This document shows positions 25,829 to 35,644 of a DNA stretch of 64,000 bases, one piece after another. The translations under genes and the position numbers were made by a program. Origin of the DNA: an uncultured Clostridia bacterium (lineage in GTDB: Bacteria; Bacillota; Clostridia; Christensenellales; CAG-314). Each line of letters starts with the position of its first letter. Position 1 is the first letter of the stretch. The stretch covers positions 49,379-113,378 of the forward strand of contig CAKQEP010000004.1 in NCBI GenBank assembly GCA_934230325.1. Reading direction: 5' to 3'. The notes under the pieces are model-generated. The model had not been told where the DNA came from, ran no database searches, and was given only the letters and a program-made list of their open reading frames with translations.

Positions 25829-27526
25829 TTATTGCTTTTGAGAAAGCAGTTCCTCGTGCTTGTCGGGATTGACTATGACGGTATTAAAATCGGTATATAC
25901 GACAAAGCCTTTCGGTGACTCGGGCGGCTTTTTTACGCGTTTTTTAAGACAATAGTCAACAGCAATTTTTGTTCCTGCAGACGCTTGAGAATACGCCGCA
26001 ACTATTTCCGCCGCTATTAGAATAACGTTGTCGGGAACTTTTTCTCCGTCGCTTTGTATTACGGCGTGACTGCTATGTATATTTTGAGCATGCAACCACA
26101 AATCGGAGGAGCGCGCAAGTTTAAAGGTGACGTAATCGTTTTGAATATTGTTTTTTCCGACAAATAATGCGTATCCGTTCAAATCGAAGCGTAGGGGGGT
26201 TATTGCCGTTTTTGCCTGTTGTTTTTTGCCGTTTTTTGCTTTGATTTTTATTATGCCCGCTTCGGTAAGTTCTAGAGCAATTTCTTGTAAATCCTCGCTC
26301 GTACTGCAAAACTCGAGATTTTTTTTGACTGATTTTAAATAATCGAGCATCGCCGTATTTTGTTGAATAAGTACGGAATTGTGTTTTAATGTGCTTTTTT
26401 GTTTGGCGTACTTTTTGTAATACTCTTGCGCGTTTTGTTTTGCCGACAGAGCGCGGTCGAGCAGAATATGAACGACGGGGCAGTTTTCCTCGTAATAATT
26501 TACAGCGTCAAATCCGTCGGAATTTTTTTGTATGTTGCCGAGATTTGCCAAAATAAGATCGCCAAAAAATTTATTTTGAGCATTTTGTTGCGCCTCGACG
26601 TAGGCTTGTTTTTGAATGCCGAGTTTTTTTTCCGTTCGGTTTATCGCATTTTTTAAAACCGTAGATACGCCTTTTGCTTTTTCCGCAAAGCGTTGCGTTT
26701 TGCTTTTGTTGTAATAAAAACGGTCGTGAGCCTCGTTTAGAGTGGCAAAAGAGATTTTTTTGCCTTTACTACTGACGTAATCATAAGGAAAAACGTCTTT
26801 CGGAAGGTCATTATTATATACTATTACAGGCATAGTATTATATAAATTGTCAAAATACGTATCAAATGCGCTACAAACGTTGTTTACGTCGTTGTTTGCA
26901 AGCGCGCATATTTCGTTTACTGTAGAAGGGCAAACGCCGAGTATTTTTTTAGAAACAAAATCGTGTATATCGTCGCAATTTTTTGCCGCCGTCATTATTG
27001 CTTGTTTGTCGGTGGGCGGTATTTTGTCTTGCTTGTCAAAAAAGCGGTATTTTGCGTTTGGCAAAACGATTCTTTGGGTTGTCAAATCGCAAGAAAAATG
27101 GCGTAATCCGTCAATAATTTTGTAATCGGCGTCGGTCAAAATAACGTTGCTGTCCCTGCCCGTCAATTCAAAAATAAGATGCACGTCGTTTTTGTAACCT
27201 AATTCGTTTTTTGTCGCGACGGTAAAATCTACGACGCGTTCAAAGGGCTGTTGTTCTATTGCGGTTATCGTTCCGCCCAAAAGGTATTTGCGTAACAACA
27301 TACAAAAAGACGGCGCGGTAAGCGGATTTTCCTGCGAGTATTCCGTCAAATGAATTCTGTTTACGTTGCTGTTGCAACTCATTAGTAGTTTTAAACTTTG
27401 TTTGTTGAAAATGTTTATTACAACGTCGTCTTTTTGCGGCATAAATATTTTGTTTATTTTGCCGCCTTTTATCGTATCGTTGAATTCTTTGGTCAATTTT
27501 GACAAAGTGATTGCGTCGTAAGCCAT
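25829..27526 (-). CDS. rqcH: Ribosome quality-control protein RqcH (NFACT family)
   Basis: 565 residues. The NFACT-N domain is seen at the start (MAYDAITLSKLTKEFNDTIKGGKINKIF) with ELTGRDSNVILTD near residue 115, then a long coiled coil around residues 270-410 and the NFACT-R domain with RSSDLWLHAQNIHSSHAVIQ near 475. RqcH binds split 50S subunits with stalled peptidyl-tRNA and adds alanine tails; the older name is fibronectin-binding protein A. It is divergent from tig and thus beside the ClpXP and Lon genes, a fitting quality-control neighbourhood. Confidence 0.93.
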   Translation of the reverse strand: MAYDAITLSKLTKEFNDTIKGGKINKIFMPQKDDVVINIFNKQSLKLLMSCNSNVNRIHLTEYSQENPLTAPSFCMLLRKYLLGGTITAIEQQPFERVVDFTVATKNELGYKNDVHLIFELTGRDSNVILTDADYKIIDGLRHFSCDLTTQRIVLPNAKYRFFDKQDKIPPTDKQAIMTAAKNCDDIHDFVSKKILGVCPSTVNEICALANNDVNNVCSAFDTYFDNLYNTMPVIVYNNDLPKDVFPYDYVSSKGKKISFATLNEAHDRFYYNKSKTQRFAEKAKGVSTVLKNAINRTEKKLGIQKQAYVEAQQNAQNKFFGDLILANLGNIQKNSDGFDAVNYYEENCPVVHILLDRALSAKQNAQEYYKKYAKQKSTLKHNSVLIQQNTAMLDYLKSVKKNLEFCSTSEDLQEIALELTEAGIIKIKAKNGKKQQAKTAITPLRFDLNGYALFVGKNNIQNDYVTFKLARSSDLWLHAQNIHSSHAVIQSDGEKVPDNVILIAAEIVAAYSQASAGTKIAVDYCLKKRVKKPPESPKGFVVYTDFNTVIVNPDKHEELLSQKQ

Positions 27527-27616
27527 TTTTATCTCCGTAAACCCGATATTTTTTCGGGATTTTTATATTTTACTATAATTTGCCAAATTATTCAACTTGT
27601 TTGACCTTATTTTTGT

Positions 27617-27645
27617 TTGCTATTTTTATTATATTGTGTTAAAAT
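27617..27645 (+). promoter_or_regulatory. Promoter for tig-clpP-clpX
   Basis: TTGCTA at 27617-27622, 17-base spacer, TAAAAT at 27640-27645. No CtsR-like repeat was seen. Confidence 0.55.
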
Positions 27646-27684
27646 ACCATATTGCAAAACATATCTAAGGAGAAATTCTCAATC

Positions 27685-28974
27685 ATGAAGTACACCTTTA
27701 AAAAGCAAGACAGCAACGTATCGGTCACTTTTACCGCAACGGCGGAAGAATGGGAAGCCGCTAAGGAAGAAGCTTATCAAAAAAACAAGTCCAAGTATGC
27801 AGTGCAGGGTTTTCGCAAGGGGCATGCTCCTCGCAAAGTCATGGAAAAAGCCTACGGAGAAAATTTGTTTGACGAGTACGCTTTTGACGATATAGTAGAA
27901 AAACAACTCACTGATTTTTACAATAAGGAAAAATCTTTAGAGCCGGTAGACAGACCGCAACTTGTTTCCAGAGAAACGGATAAAAAAGGTTTGAAATACG
28001 TTATCGAAATCACGGTAAAACCGGAAGTGACTTTGGGAGAATACAAAGGTCTTACCGTAAAGCAAGACAAAGCGCAAGTGACCGACGAGGAAATCGAGCG
28101 TGAAATCAATCTCGCAAGAGAAAGAGCGGCGCGCTTTAAACAAATCACCGACCGCCCCGTACAAAACGGCGACGAAGTTTTGTTGGATTATTCCGGCACG
28201 GTTGACGGCGTAAAGTTTGACGGCGGCACGGCGGAAAAACAAACGTTGGTCATAGGCAGCCATCGCTTTATCGACGGGTTTGAAGATCAAATGATAGGCA
28301 TGAAAGTGGGCGAAACAAAAGACTTGCACGTCAAATTCCCCGACGATTATCATGCGGAAAATCTTAAAGGCAAGGACAGCGTATTTACCGTCACCGTACA
28401 CGAAATCAGAGTAAAAGAGTTGCCGGAAATCGACGACGAGTTTGCCAAAGACGTGAGCGAATTTGATACCCTTAAAGCCTACAAGGAAGATATCGTCAAA
28501 AAACTGACGGAACGCAAGCAAAAGCAAGCGGAAATAAAGGCAGAAAACGATTTGATGGACGCTATAGTCAAAGCCAGCAAAATGGTGGTACCCGATTGCA
28601 TGATAGAGTCTCAAATCGACAATTATTTGCAGGAATTTGAATATTCTCTCATGTATCAAGGGTTAAAACTCGACGATTACGTCAAATATACTAACACGAC
28701 GATGGAGCAGTTGAGGGAGCAGCATAGAGAAAAGGCGCAAAAAGCGGTAGAAACTCGTCTTGTAATGGAAGCGATAATAAAAGCGGAAAAAATCAAAGCC
28801 GACAAAAAATCCGTTGACAAGAGGATTGCGGACTTTGCTAAAGAAATGAATCGCGACGCAAAAGAATACAAAGAGAGTTTAAATCCTAATCAAATTGCAT
28901 ACTTTGAAAATGAGGTAGTCACGGATAAACTGCTCGAATACCTTAAAAAAGAAAATAATATAGTTTGCGAATAA
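27685..28974 (+). CDS. tig: Trigger factor
   Basis: 429 residues from the ATG at 27685, 12 bases after AAGGAG. The ribosome-binding domain contains the signature GFRKGHAPRKVMEKAYG near residue 45. The FKBP-type isomerase domain follows (GDEVLLDYSGTVDGVKFDGG, then DDYHAENLKGKDSVF), then a helical C-terminal chaperone domain. Trigger factor meets nascent chains at the exit tunnel. clpP follows after 12 bases, so tig, clpP and clpX are one operon, as in many bacteria. Confidence 0.96.
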   Translation: MKYTFKKQDSNVSVTFTATAEEWEAAKEEAYQKNKSKYAVQGFRKGHAPRKVMEKAYGENLFDEYAFDDIVEKQLTDFYNKEKSLEPVDRPQLVSRETDKKGLKYVIEITVKPEVTLGEYKGLTVKQDKAQVTDEEIEREINLARERAARFKQITDRPVQNGDEVLLDYSGTVDGVKFDGGTAEKQTLVIGSHRFIDGFEDQMIGMKVGETKDLHVKFPDDYHAENLKGKDSVFTVTVHEIRVKELPEIDDEFAKDVSEFDTLKAYKEDIVKKLTERKQKQAEIKAENDLMDAIVKASKMVVPDCMIESQIDNYLQEFEYSLMYQGLKLDDYVKYTNTTMEQLREQHREKAQKAVETRLVMEAIIKAEKIKADKKSVDKRIADFAKEMNRDAKEYKESLNPNQIAYFENEVVTDKLLEYLKKENNIVCE

Positions 28975-28986
28975 CGGAGTTTTGAT

Positions 28987-29574
28987 ATGAATTTAATACC
29001 GATGGTGGTAGAACAAACAAACAGAGGCGAAAGATCATATGATATTTTCAGTCGTTTGTTGGAAGACAGAATAGTATTTTTGACGGGCGAAATCGACGAC
29101 AGCGTTGCAAACAACGTCGTTGCTCAACTTATTTATCTCGAAGGTAAGGATCCCGACAAAGATATCAGTTTGTACATCAACAGTCCCGGCGGCTCTGTGT
29201 CGGCGGGAATGGCGATTTACGATACGATACGCTACATCAAATGCGACGTGGCGACTATTTGCATAGGTCTTGCCGCGAGCATGGGCGCGTTTTTGCTGTC
29301 CAGCGGCACAAAAGGCAAAAGGTACAGCTTGCCAAACAGCGAGATTATGATACATCAGCCTTTGGGCGGCGCGAGCGGTCAAGCGAGCGACATAGCGATA
29401 ACCACAAATCAGATATTAAAGACAAAGGAAAAAATCAACAGAATTTTAGCCGAAAACACAAATCAAGACATAGAAAAAATTCGCGTGGACACAGACAGGG
29501 ATTATTATCTTTCTGCAGAGGAAAGTTTAAAATACGGTTTGATAGACAAAATTTTTTATGACAGAAAGGGCTGA
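28987..29574 (+). CDS. clpP: ATP-dependent Clp protease proteolytic subunit
   Basis: 195 residues, standard length. The catalytic Ser is in [14 protein letters not shown], the His in [13 protein letters not shown] and the Asp in [13 protein letters not shown]. The start [20 protein letters not shown] is the usual one and CGGAG precedes it. It forms the 14-mer proteolytic chamber used by ClpX, whose gene follows 5 bases later. Confidence 0.97.
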   Translation: MNLIPMVVEQTNRGERSYDIFSRLLEDRIVFLTGEIDDSVANNVVAQLIYLEGKDPDKDISLYINSPGGSVSAGMAIYDTIRYIKCDVATICIGLAASMGAFLLSSGTKGKRYSLPNSEIMIHQPLGGASGQASDIAITTNQILKTKEKINRILAENTNQDIEKIRVDTDRDYYLSAEESLKYGLIDKIFYDRKG

Positions 29575-29579
29575 TTTTT

Positions 29580-30842
29580 ATGGATTTTTTTGAGAAAGAA
29601 AAAGGTAAGGAGCAACGTTGTTCTTTTTGCGGAAAACTAAAATCGCAGACAGGCAAACTAATAAGCGGTCCGAGTGATTTTTGTATCTGCGACGAGTGCG
29701 TTGCTATCTGCAACGAAATTTTAAAGCGGGATAATGCTGCAAAACAAAAGGCGGCAGAGTTTCATTTGCCTACTCCGGAGGAAATTAAAACGGAGTTGGA
29801 TAAATACGTAGTGGGGCAGGACACGGCAAAAAAGACTTTGTCGGTTGCCGTGTACAATCACTACAAAAGAGTTTTTAACAAAGCGTCAAAAGACGACGTA
29901 GAGTTGGAAAAAAGCAATATTCTTATGTTGGGACCGACGGGTTGCGGCAAGACTTTGCTTGCAAAAACGCTTGCTCGCACTCTCAACGTGCCTTTTGCCG
30001 TTGCCGACGCAACAACGATAACGGAAGCGGGTTATGTAGGGGAAGACGTAGAAAATATTTTGCTTAAACTGATACAAAACGCCGATTATGACGTGGAACG
30101 CGCGCAAAAAGGTATCGTTTATATAGACGAAATCGATAAAATCGCAAAAAAAGGAGAAAACGTTTCTATTACCAGAGACGTTTCCGGCGAAGGCGTACAA
30201 CAAGCCTTGCTTAAAATTTTGGAAGGTACGGTAGCCAACGTGCCTCCGCAGGGCGGACGCAAACACCCGCAGCAAGAGTTTATCAGTATCGATACGACAA
30301 ATATTCTTTTTATTTGCGGCGGCGCGTTTGTCGGGTTGGACAAAATTGTGTCCAAACGTACGGAAAAAGGCAGTCTTGGTTTTGGCAATTCCGTCAAAGT
30401 CGAGGAAGAAACCGATATGGCAAGACTTATGGAACATATTCAGCCGCAAGATTTTATCAAGTTTGGTCTTATCCCCGAGTTTGTGGGGCGTTTGCCTATT
30501 GCTGTCGGATTGTCGCCTTTGGACGAAAAAGCGTTGGTAAAGATACTTACCGAGCCGCACAACAGCCTGATAAAACAATACAAAAAACTAATGCAGTTGG
30601 ACGATATCGAGTTGGAATTTAAGCCCGACGCGGTAGAAGCGGTTGCAGAGCGTTCTATAGAATTAAAAACGGGCGCAAGAGGATTGCGCAGTATCATAGA
30701 GTCCGTAATGCTTGACTTTATGTATACGGCGCCGAGCGACAAAACTATCAAAAAAATAGTTATCGACGGCGATTGCGTAAAAAAACGCGCAAAACCGCAA
30801 ATAATACGCAAAAACGACGTTAACGACAAAGTGACGGCATAA
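29580..30842 (+). CDS. clpX: ATP-dependent Clp protease ATPase subunit ClpX
   Basis: 420 residues. The N-terminal zinc finger has CSFCGK and [10 protein letters not shown]; the AAA+ domain has [25 protein letters not shown], and the [10 protein letters not shown] segment where the ClpP-docking loop lies. ClpX unfolds substrates and feeds ClpP. The gene ends before a terminator, separating it from lon. Confidence 0.97.
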   Translation: MDFFEKEKGKEQRCSFCGKLKSQTGKLISGPSDFCICDECVAICNEILKRDNAAKQKAAEFHLPTPEEIKTELDKYVVGQDTAKKTLSVAVYNHYKRVFNKASKDDVELEKSNILMLGPTGCGKTLLAKTLARTLNVPFAVADATTITEAGYVGEDVENILLKLIQNADYDVERAQKGIVYIDEIDKIAKKGENVSITRDVSGEGVQQALLKILEGTVANVPPQGGRKHPQQEFISIDTTNILFICGGAFVGLDKIVSKRTEKGSLGFGNSVKVEEETDMARLMEHIQPQDFIKFGLIPEFVGRLPIAVGLSPLDEKALVKILTEPHNSLIKQYKKLMQLDDIELEFKPDAVEAVAERSIELKTGARGLRSIIESVMLDFMYTAPSDKTIKKIVIDGDCVKKRAKPQIIRKNDVNDKVTA

Positions 30843-30867
30843 AAAACGATAATATGTAAATCATTAT

Positions 30868-30911
30868 AAAAATCCTTTACGTCATACCGACGCATCAAAA
30901 GGATTTTTTAT
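30868..30911 (+). terminator. Terminator after clpX
   Basis: An 11-bp stem (30868-30878 with 30898-30908), 19-base loop and a T-run. Confidence 0.8.
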
Positions 30912-30920
30912 TACAATTTG

Positions 30921-30949
30921 TTGCTTTTGTGGCATTTTTTAATTATAAT
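30921..30949 (+). promoter_or_regulatory. Promoter for lon
   Basis: TTGCTT at 30921-30926, 17-base spacer, TATAAT at 30944-30949, then a short leader with GAGAGG. Confidence 0.65.
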
Positions 30950-30983
30950 AAAAATGCTTTTAAGTAAAGAGAGGACAAAAAAT

Positions 30984-33272
30984 ATGATTTATCCTTTAAT
31001 ACCGGTGAGAGGTATGGTGGTTTTTCCTTCCACCACGATAACGATAGATATAGGCAGAAAAAAATCCGTTGCCGCTTTTTCGGAAGCGATTAAAACCAAC
31101 GGGCTCGCTTTGTTTTGCTCTCAAAAAGTATTGTCTATCGTAGAACCCGCTCAATCGGACATAGAGCAAACGGGTACGGTTTGCAAAATACTTCAAAAAA
31201 TCGATTTGCCAAACTCGCACATAAGACTTTTGGTGCAAGGACTTTATCGCGCCAAAATTACGGAGTTTGTGGCAAACGTGGACTTTTTTGAAGTTAACGC
31301 AGAAAAAATCGAGTCGATAAACGCCGACACGGTAGAAACGGAGGCATTGTATCGCAAGGCAAGGGAATTGCTTGCGACGCTTAGCGTAAACTCAAACGGC
31401 AAAATAAACAAAGAGATTTTGACTCAACTTGCAGAAAAAGCCGATCCAAACGATTTTATCGATATGTTGAGCCATCTTGTCATTTATCGCGACGCCAAAA
31501 AGCAACAGTTGCTCGAGATGACGGACACGGAAGAAAGATTGCGCGAGATATGCACTATTCTTGCAAACGAAATAGAAATTGCCAAAGTCAATCAAAAAAT
31601 TGCTTCCGACGTCAAGGAATCTATAGATAAAGGGCAAAAAGAGTTTTATCTCAAAGAGCAAATGAAAGCGATTTCTCACGAGTTGGGTAGCGACGAAGAC
31701 GAATTTGCCGAAATAGAAACAAAAATTAAAAATGCGAAGATGCCCAAAGAAGTTGAGGAAAAAGCCTTAAAGGAATTGTCGCGTCTTGCAAAAATGCCTT
31801 TGGTGAGTCCCGACGCAAGCGTGAGTCGCACTTATTTGGAGTGGCTCACCGACTTGGAGTGGAACAAAGAAACGGAGGACAACAAAGATTTGACCAAAGC
31901 CCGCAAAATTCTCGACGAGGATCACTTCGGGTTGGAAAAAATTAAAGAACGCATTTTGGAGTATCTTGCCGTCATACAACTCACAGGCAAAATAAAAGGT
32001 CCTATACTTTGTTTTGTCGGTCCGCCGGGCGTTGGTAAGACAAGCATAGTCAAGAGTATTGCTCGCGCGCTCAATCGTCGTTACGTAAGAATGAGTCTTG
32101 GCGGCGTGAGCGACGAAGCGGAGATTCGCGGTCATCGCAAAACGTACGTTGGAAGTATGCCGGGTAAGATAATATATCTCATGAAACAGGCAAAATGTAT
32201 CAATCCCGTCATGCTTTTTGACGAGATAGACAAGATGAGCCGCGATTACAAAGGCGATCCCGCCAGCGCAATGTTGGAGGTTTTAGACCCCGAGCAAAAC
32301 AATTCTTTTGTGGACCATTATTTGGAAGTGCCTTTTGATTTGTCAAAGACGTTGTTTGTTGCTACGGCAAACAAACTCGATAGCATTCCCGCGCCGCTTT
32401 TGGACAGAATGGAAATTATCGAGTTGTCAGGGTATACGGAAGAAGAAAAAATTCAGATAGCCAAAAACTTTCTTATCCCAAAGGAAGAAGAACTAAACGG
32501 ACTTAAAAAAGGCGCGTTAAAATTAACCGACGACGGACTGCGCAAAGTGATTCAGGCGTACACGAGAGAGTCGGGAGTCAGAACGTTGGAAAGAGAGTTG
32601 GCAAAAATTTGCCGCAAACTTGCATTAAAGCAAGTAGAGGGACAAAACGCCGACGTGGAAGTTACGGCGCATAACCTATCGGACTTTTTAGGAGTAGAAA
32701 TATTTAAAAACGACGTCATCAGTCAAATTGACGAGGTTGGTACTGCTACGGGGCTTGCTTGGACGGCTGTCGGCGGTATGACGCTCAGCGTCGACGTGAC
32801 TTTGTTTGAAGGTAAAGGCGAAGTTTTGCTCACGGGAATGTTGGGCGACGTAATGAAGGAGTCTGCCCGCACCGCCATCAGTTTGGTAAAAAGTTTGGGC
32901 AAACAATACGGAATAAATCCGGAAGTGTTTGCAAAAACGGATATTCATATTCACATACCCGAAGGGGCTATTCCCAAAGACGGTCCGAGCGCGGGTATAA
33001 CTATGGCGACGGCTATTATGTCGGCGTTTACGGGACGTCCCGTGTCCAAAAAAGTGGCTATGACGGGAGAAGTAACTTTGCGAGGCAAAGTTTTGCCTAT
33101 CGGCGGACTAAAGGAAAAATCTTTGGCGGCATATCGTGTAGGCATCAGAAAAATTATCATACCAAAAGACAATCAAAAAGATTTGCAGGATATTCCCAAA
33201 GAAGTACTCGACAATATGACGGTGATTCTTGCTGAAGACATACAAACGGTGTTTGCAAACTCTTTGGTTTAA
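30984..33272 (+). CDS. lon: ATP-dependent protease Lon
   Basis: 762 residues from the ATG at 30984, 11 bases after AGAGAGG; the 22 codons upstream cover the promoter and are not translated. The LON N-domain starts YPLIPVRGMVVFP. The AAA+ domain has GPPGVGKTSIVKSIA and MLFDEIDKMS; the protease domain has the Ser-Lys dyad in PKDGPSAGITM and GGLKEKSLAAYR. Lon degrades misfolded and regulatory proteins. engB follows closely, the classic lon-engB (lonA-ysxC) pair of Firmicutes. Confidence 0.97.
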   Translation: MIYPLIPVRGMVVFPSTTITIDIGRKKSVAAFSEAIKTNGLALFCSQKVLSIVEPAQSDIEQTGTVCKILQKIDLPNSHIRLLVQGLYRAKITEFVANVDFFEVNAEKIESINADTVETEALYRKARELLATLSVNSNGKINKEILTQLAEKADPNDFIDMLSHLVIYRDAKKQQLLEMTDTEERLREICTILANEIEIAKVNQKIASDVKESIDKGQKEFYLKEQMKAISHELGSDEDEFAEIETKIKNAKMPKEVEEKALKELSRLAKMPLVSPDASVSRTYLEWLTDLEWNKETEDNKDLTKARKILDEDHFGLEKIKERILEYLAVIQLTGKIKGPILCFVGPPGVGKTSIVKSIARALNRRYVRMSLGGVSDEAEIRGHRKTYVGSMPGKIIYLMKQAKCINPVMLFDEIDKMSRDYKGDPASAMLEVLDPEQNNSFVDHYLEVPFDLSKTLFVATANKLDSIPAPLLDRMEIIELSGYTEEEKIQIAKNFLIPKEEELNGLKKGALKLTDDGLRKVIQAYTRESGVRTLERELAKICRKLALKQVEGQNADVEVTAHNLSDFLGVEIFKNDVISQIDEVGTATGLAWTAVGGMTLSVDVTLFEGKGEVLLTGMLGDVMKESARTAISLVKSLGKQYGINPEVFAKTDIHIHIPEGAIPKDGPSAGITMATAIMSAFTGRPVSKKVAMTGEVTLRGKVLPIGGLKEKSLAAYRVGIRKIIIPKDNQKDLQDIPKEVLDNMTVILAEDIQTVFANSLV

Positions 33273-33288
33273 AATAAGGAGTCTTTTT

Positions 33289-33897
33289 ATGAAAATCAGT
33301 TCGGCGGAGTTTATCGCCGGCGCGGCGGATGCGGGCGGTCTGTTAAAAACGGATTTGCACCAAATAGCCGTTGTGGGCAAAAGCAACGTGGGCAAAAGCA
33401 GTTTTATAAATTATTTTGCTAATGACGGTAAACTTGCGCGCGTGTCAAAGCAACCGGGCAGAACAAAAATGATAAATTACTTTTTGATAAACAAGCAATT
33501 TATTTTGGCTGATTTACCCGGTTACGGATATGCGGAAGTTTCCAAAGCGGAAAAAGCGCGTTGGGCAGATTTGATAGAACATTATCTCAACAACGAACCG
33601 CAGTTGTGCTACGTCGTCTTTTTGGTGGATATAAGGCACGATCCGACAACGGACGATTTGATAATGTACAACTTTTTGTTTAAAACAAACGTGCCTTATC
33701 TTATCGTGGCGACAAAGGCGGACAAAATACCGCGCAGTCAGATTGCGGCAAAAAAACATCGTCTTGCGGGATTTTTTCGCGTTGGGGCAGAAAATATTTT
33801 GCCGATAAGCAGCCAAGCCAAAACGGGAATGGAACAAGTTTATCAAAAAATTGACAATATTTTAAGTTATGCGGACAGCATAACGGAGGAAGAATAG
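33289..33897 (+). CDS. engB: Ribosome biogenesis GTP-binding protein EngB (YsxC)
   Basis: 202 residues from the ATG at 33289 with AAGGAG upstream. The G domain shows VVGKSNVGKSSFINYF, PGRTKMINYF, DLPGYGYAEV and ATKADKIPRSQ. EngB assists late 50S assembly. It follows lon by 16 bases in an operon and precedes a terminator. Confidence 0.96.
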   Translation: MKISSAEFIAGAADAGGLLKTDLHQIAVVGKSNVGKSSFINYFANDGKLARVSKQPGRTKMINYFLINKQFILADLPGYGYAEVSKAEKARWADLIEHYLNNEPQLCYVVFLVDIRHDPTTDDLIMYNFLFKTNVPYLIVATKADKIPRSQIAAKKHRLAGFFRVGAENILPISSQAKTGMEQVYQKIDNILSYADSITEEE

Positions 33898-33902
33898 AAT
33901 TT

Positions 33903-33931
33903 TGCGCTCGATTTTTTCGGGCGCATTTTTC
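33903..33931 (+). terminator. Terminator after lon-engB
   Basis: An 8-bp stem (TGCGCTCG with CGGGCGCA, one G-U pair), 7-base loop, then TTTTTC. Confidence 0.75.
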
Positions 33932-34008
33932 TTTTGGTATAATGTATCAAAAAACTTTTGCCTCACATATAATTATAGTAAAAACGTAGTTTCTGTTGTG
34001 AGGTGTAT

Positions 34009-34599
34009 ATGGCTAATTGTACTTCGAGAGTGTGTATTCAGGCAAAAAAAGTATTTGACGCGTGTTTAAAGCAAGCAAGTATCGACACCGTAAGTATTAC
34101 TTTGCGCAATCTCAATCCGCAAAATCCGACCTTGCCGTTGACTTTTGTCGGCGGAAGAAGTATGGCGGTCAATGCAGAAATAGAAAATCTCGTCGTCACT
34201 CGATTGCCCGACAAACCCCGCTACGGCAGAGTACAGGCGGACGTTGTTATACCCATATCTATTGCTTATACCGACGCTAACAACGTTGCGGGTACGGGCG
34301 TAGGCACGCTTACCGTGCATCAAGACGTAATTATGTTGTTGCCGGAGGCGAGCATAATGCCGTATCAGATAGAAGCGTCCGTGAGTGTGGTTATTCCAAA
34401 CGCAACTTTTGACGCGACGGGCGAAAATTATACTTTTGTGTGCAATACCTGTGTTTCCGTTATTCTCAAAATAATAATCAACGTAGAACTTATAGTGCCG
34501 ACGTACGGTTATGCCGTCATTCCCGCATGCAAGGATTACAACAGTCAGGTATGCTCGGGATTTTTCGATTTGCCGCTTTTTCCCGAGATAAACGGTTAA
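34009..34599 (+). CDS. Conserved clostridial protein of unknown function
   Basis: 196 residues from the ATG at 34009, with GAGG upstream. It has no signal peptide or membrane segment and is rich in Val and Thr strands, suggesting a beta-sandwich. Notable parts are NPTLPLTFVGGRSMAVNAEI, an interior Cys pair VCNTCVSV, and the end AVIPACKDYNSQVCSGFFDLPLFP. I recall similar proteins from gut Clostridia, but no role is established. A SPOCS-like or spore-surface protein is a guess from the strand pattern and the sporulating host. It is a single-gene unit. Confidence 0.65.
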   Translation: MANCTSRVCIQAKKVFDACLKQASIDTVSITLRNLNPQNPTLPLTFVGGRSMAVNAEIENLVVTRLPDKPRYGRVQADVVIPISIAYTDANNVAGTGVGTLTVHQDVIMLLPEASIMPYQIEASVSVVIPNATFDATGENYTFVCNTCVSVILKIIINVELIVPTYGYAVIPACKDYNSQVCSGFFDLPLFPEING

Positions 34600-34689
34600 A
34601 ATGCAAAAATAGTCGGTTTTTTTATAAAAATTATCCGTTGTAAACTTTTTTTATTTGCTTTGATATGTTAAAATAGTATTGAGGTAAAA

Positions 34690-35388
34690 ATGAAAGTATT
34701 TGCGATAAGCGATTTGCATCTGTCAACCGTAGTGGATAAGCCGATGGACGTATTCGGCGAAAAATGGAAAAATTATTTCGATATTGTCAAACAAGATTGG
34801 GCGGAAAAAGTTTCCGATGACGATATCGTGCTTTTGGCGGGCGATTTTTCTTGGGCTATGCGTATGGAAGAAGTGTTGCCCGATTTTGCGTTGTTTAAAG
34901 ACTTTAAAGGTAAAAAAGTCATAGTAAGGGGCAATCACGACTACTGGTGGAACACGATAAGCAAAGTTCGCGCGCAAATTCCGCAAGATTTTTTTGCTAT
35001 TCAAAACGATTGTTTGCGATTTGACAACCTTCTTGTTTTCGGCACGCGTGGTTGGGTAGTTCCGGAAGGTTGCAATCAAAGCGAAGAGGACAAAAAGATT
35101 TATTTGAGAGAGATAGAGCGTCTTAAACTTGCCTTAACCGACCTCAACAAAAAGCGTACGCCGTCGGACAAAGTGATTTGTATGATGCATTATCCGCCCT
35201 TTAACGGCAGGCGAGAAGAAAGCGATTTTACCAAATTGTTGGTTGCAAACGACGTAAATACCGTTGTTTACGGACATTTGCACGGTAAAGATTGCAGAGC
35301 GGACAAAATAGTAAAAAAATTCGGCATAGATTTTTATTTGACTTCTGCCGATATAGTAGACTTTAAACTGACGGAAATACCTATTTAG
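34690..35388 (+). CDS. Calcineurin-like metallophosphoesterase
   Basis: 232 residues. The five metal-binding blocks are all visible: AISDLHLS at the start, LLAGDFSWAM, VRGNHDYWW, MMHYPPFNG and VYGHLHGKD. It is a cytoplasmic phosphoesterase of a family common in Firmicutes; substrate unknown. GAGG precedes the ATG by 6 bases and a TAAAAT box lies just before that, so the leader is very short. A terminator follows at 35453. Confidence 0.88.
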   Translation: MKVFAISDLHLSTVVDKPMDVFGEKWKNYFDIVKQDWAEKVSDDDIVLLAGDFSWAMRMEEVLPDFALFKDFKGKKVIVRGNHDYWWNTISKVRAQIPQDFFAIQNDCLRFDNLLVFGTRGWVVPEGCNQSEEDKKIYLREIERLKLALTDLNKKRTPSDKVICMMHYPPFNGRREESDFTKLLVANDVNTVVYGHLHGKDCRADKIVKKFGIDFYLTSADIVDFKLTEIPI

Positions 35389-35452
35389 CAACGACGCAAA
35401 TTTTTTAATCGGTTGCAAACTCGGGCTGTTTTGATATATTTTTTGTATATGC

Positions 35453-35478
35453 GACTCCTTTTTGAGGAGTCTTTTTTT
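35453..35478 (+). terminator. Terminator after the phosphoesterase gene
   Basis: GACTCCT (35453-35459), loop TTTTG, AGGAGTC (35465-35471), then seven T. Confidence 0.88.
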
Positions 35479-35575
35479 GTTTCAATTTAATTTTAGCGTT
35501 TTAAAAAGGAGCGTTTTTAAGGGGTTTGTGGTTTAAAAACCCTTATGGTGGCAAAAAAATAATATTTTTTGGTTA

Positions 35576-35595
35576 AAAGTGGTTAAAAGTGGTTG
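35576..35595 (+). promoter_or_regulatory. MraZ-box tandem repeats
   Basis: Two adjacent 10-base repeats, AAAGTGGTTA and AAAGTGGTTG, match the AAAGTG-type direct repeats known to bind MraZ in other Firmicutes-related bacteria. They overlap the -35 box of the mraZ promoter, as expected for autorepression. Confidence 0.7.
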
Positions 35596-35621
35596 ACAAT
35601 ACTTTTTTTATGTGGTACATT
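35593..35621 (+). promoter_or_regulatory. Promoter of the division and cell wall cluster
   Basis: TTGACA at 35593-35598, 17-base spacer, TACATT at 35616-35621. It overlaps the MraZ boxes. Confidence 0.7.
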
Positions 35622-35644
35622 ATCTACGTAAAAGGAGAATGACC

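Noticed and set aside
27937..28659. 240-codon minus-strand frame opposite tig
   Set aside because: Shadow of the trigger factor reading frame, without start signals.
29886..30578. 230-codon minus-strand frame opposite clpX
   Set aside because: Antisense to ClpX with no start site or motif.
35571..35595. Tandem GGTTAAAAGT repeats as a CRISPR or iteron array
   Set aside because: Only two copies, adjacent to a promoter and matching MraZ boxes.
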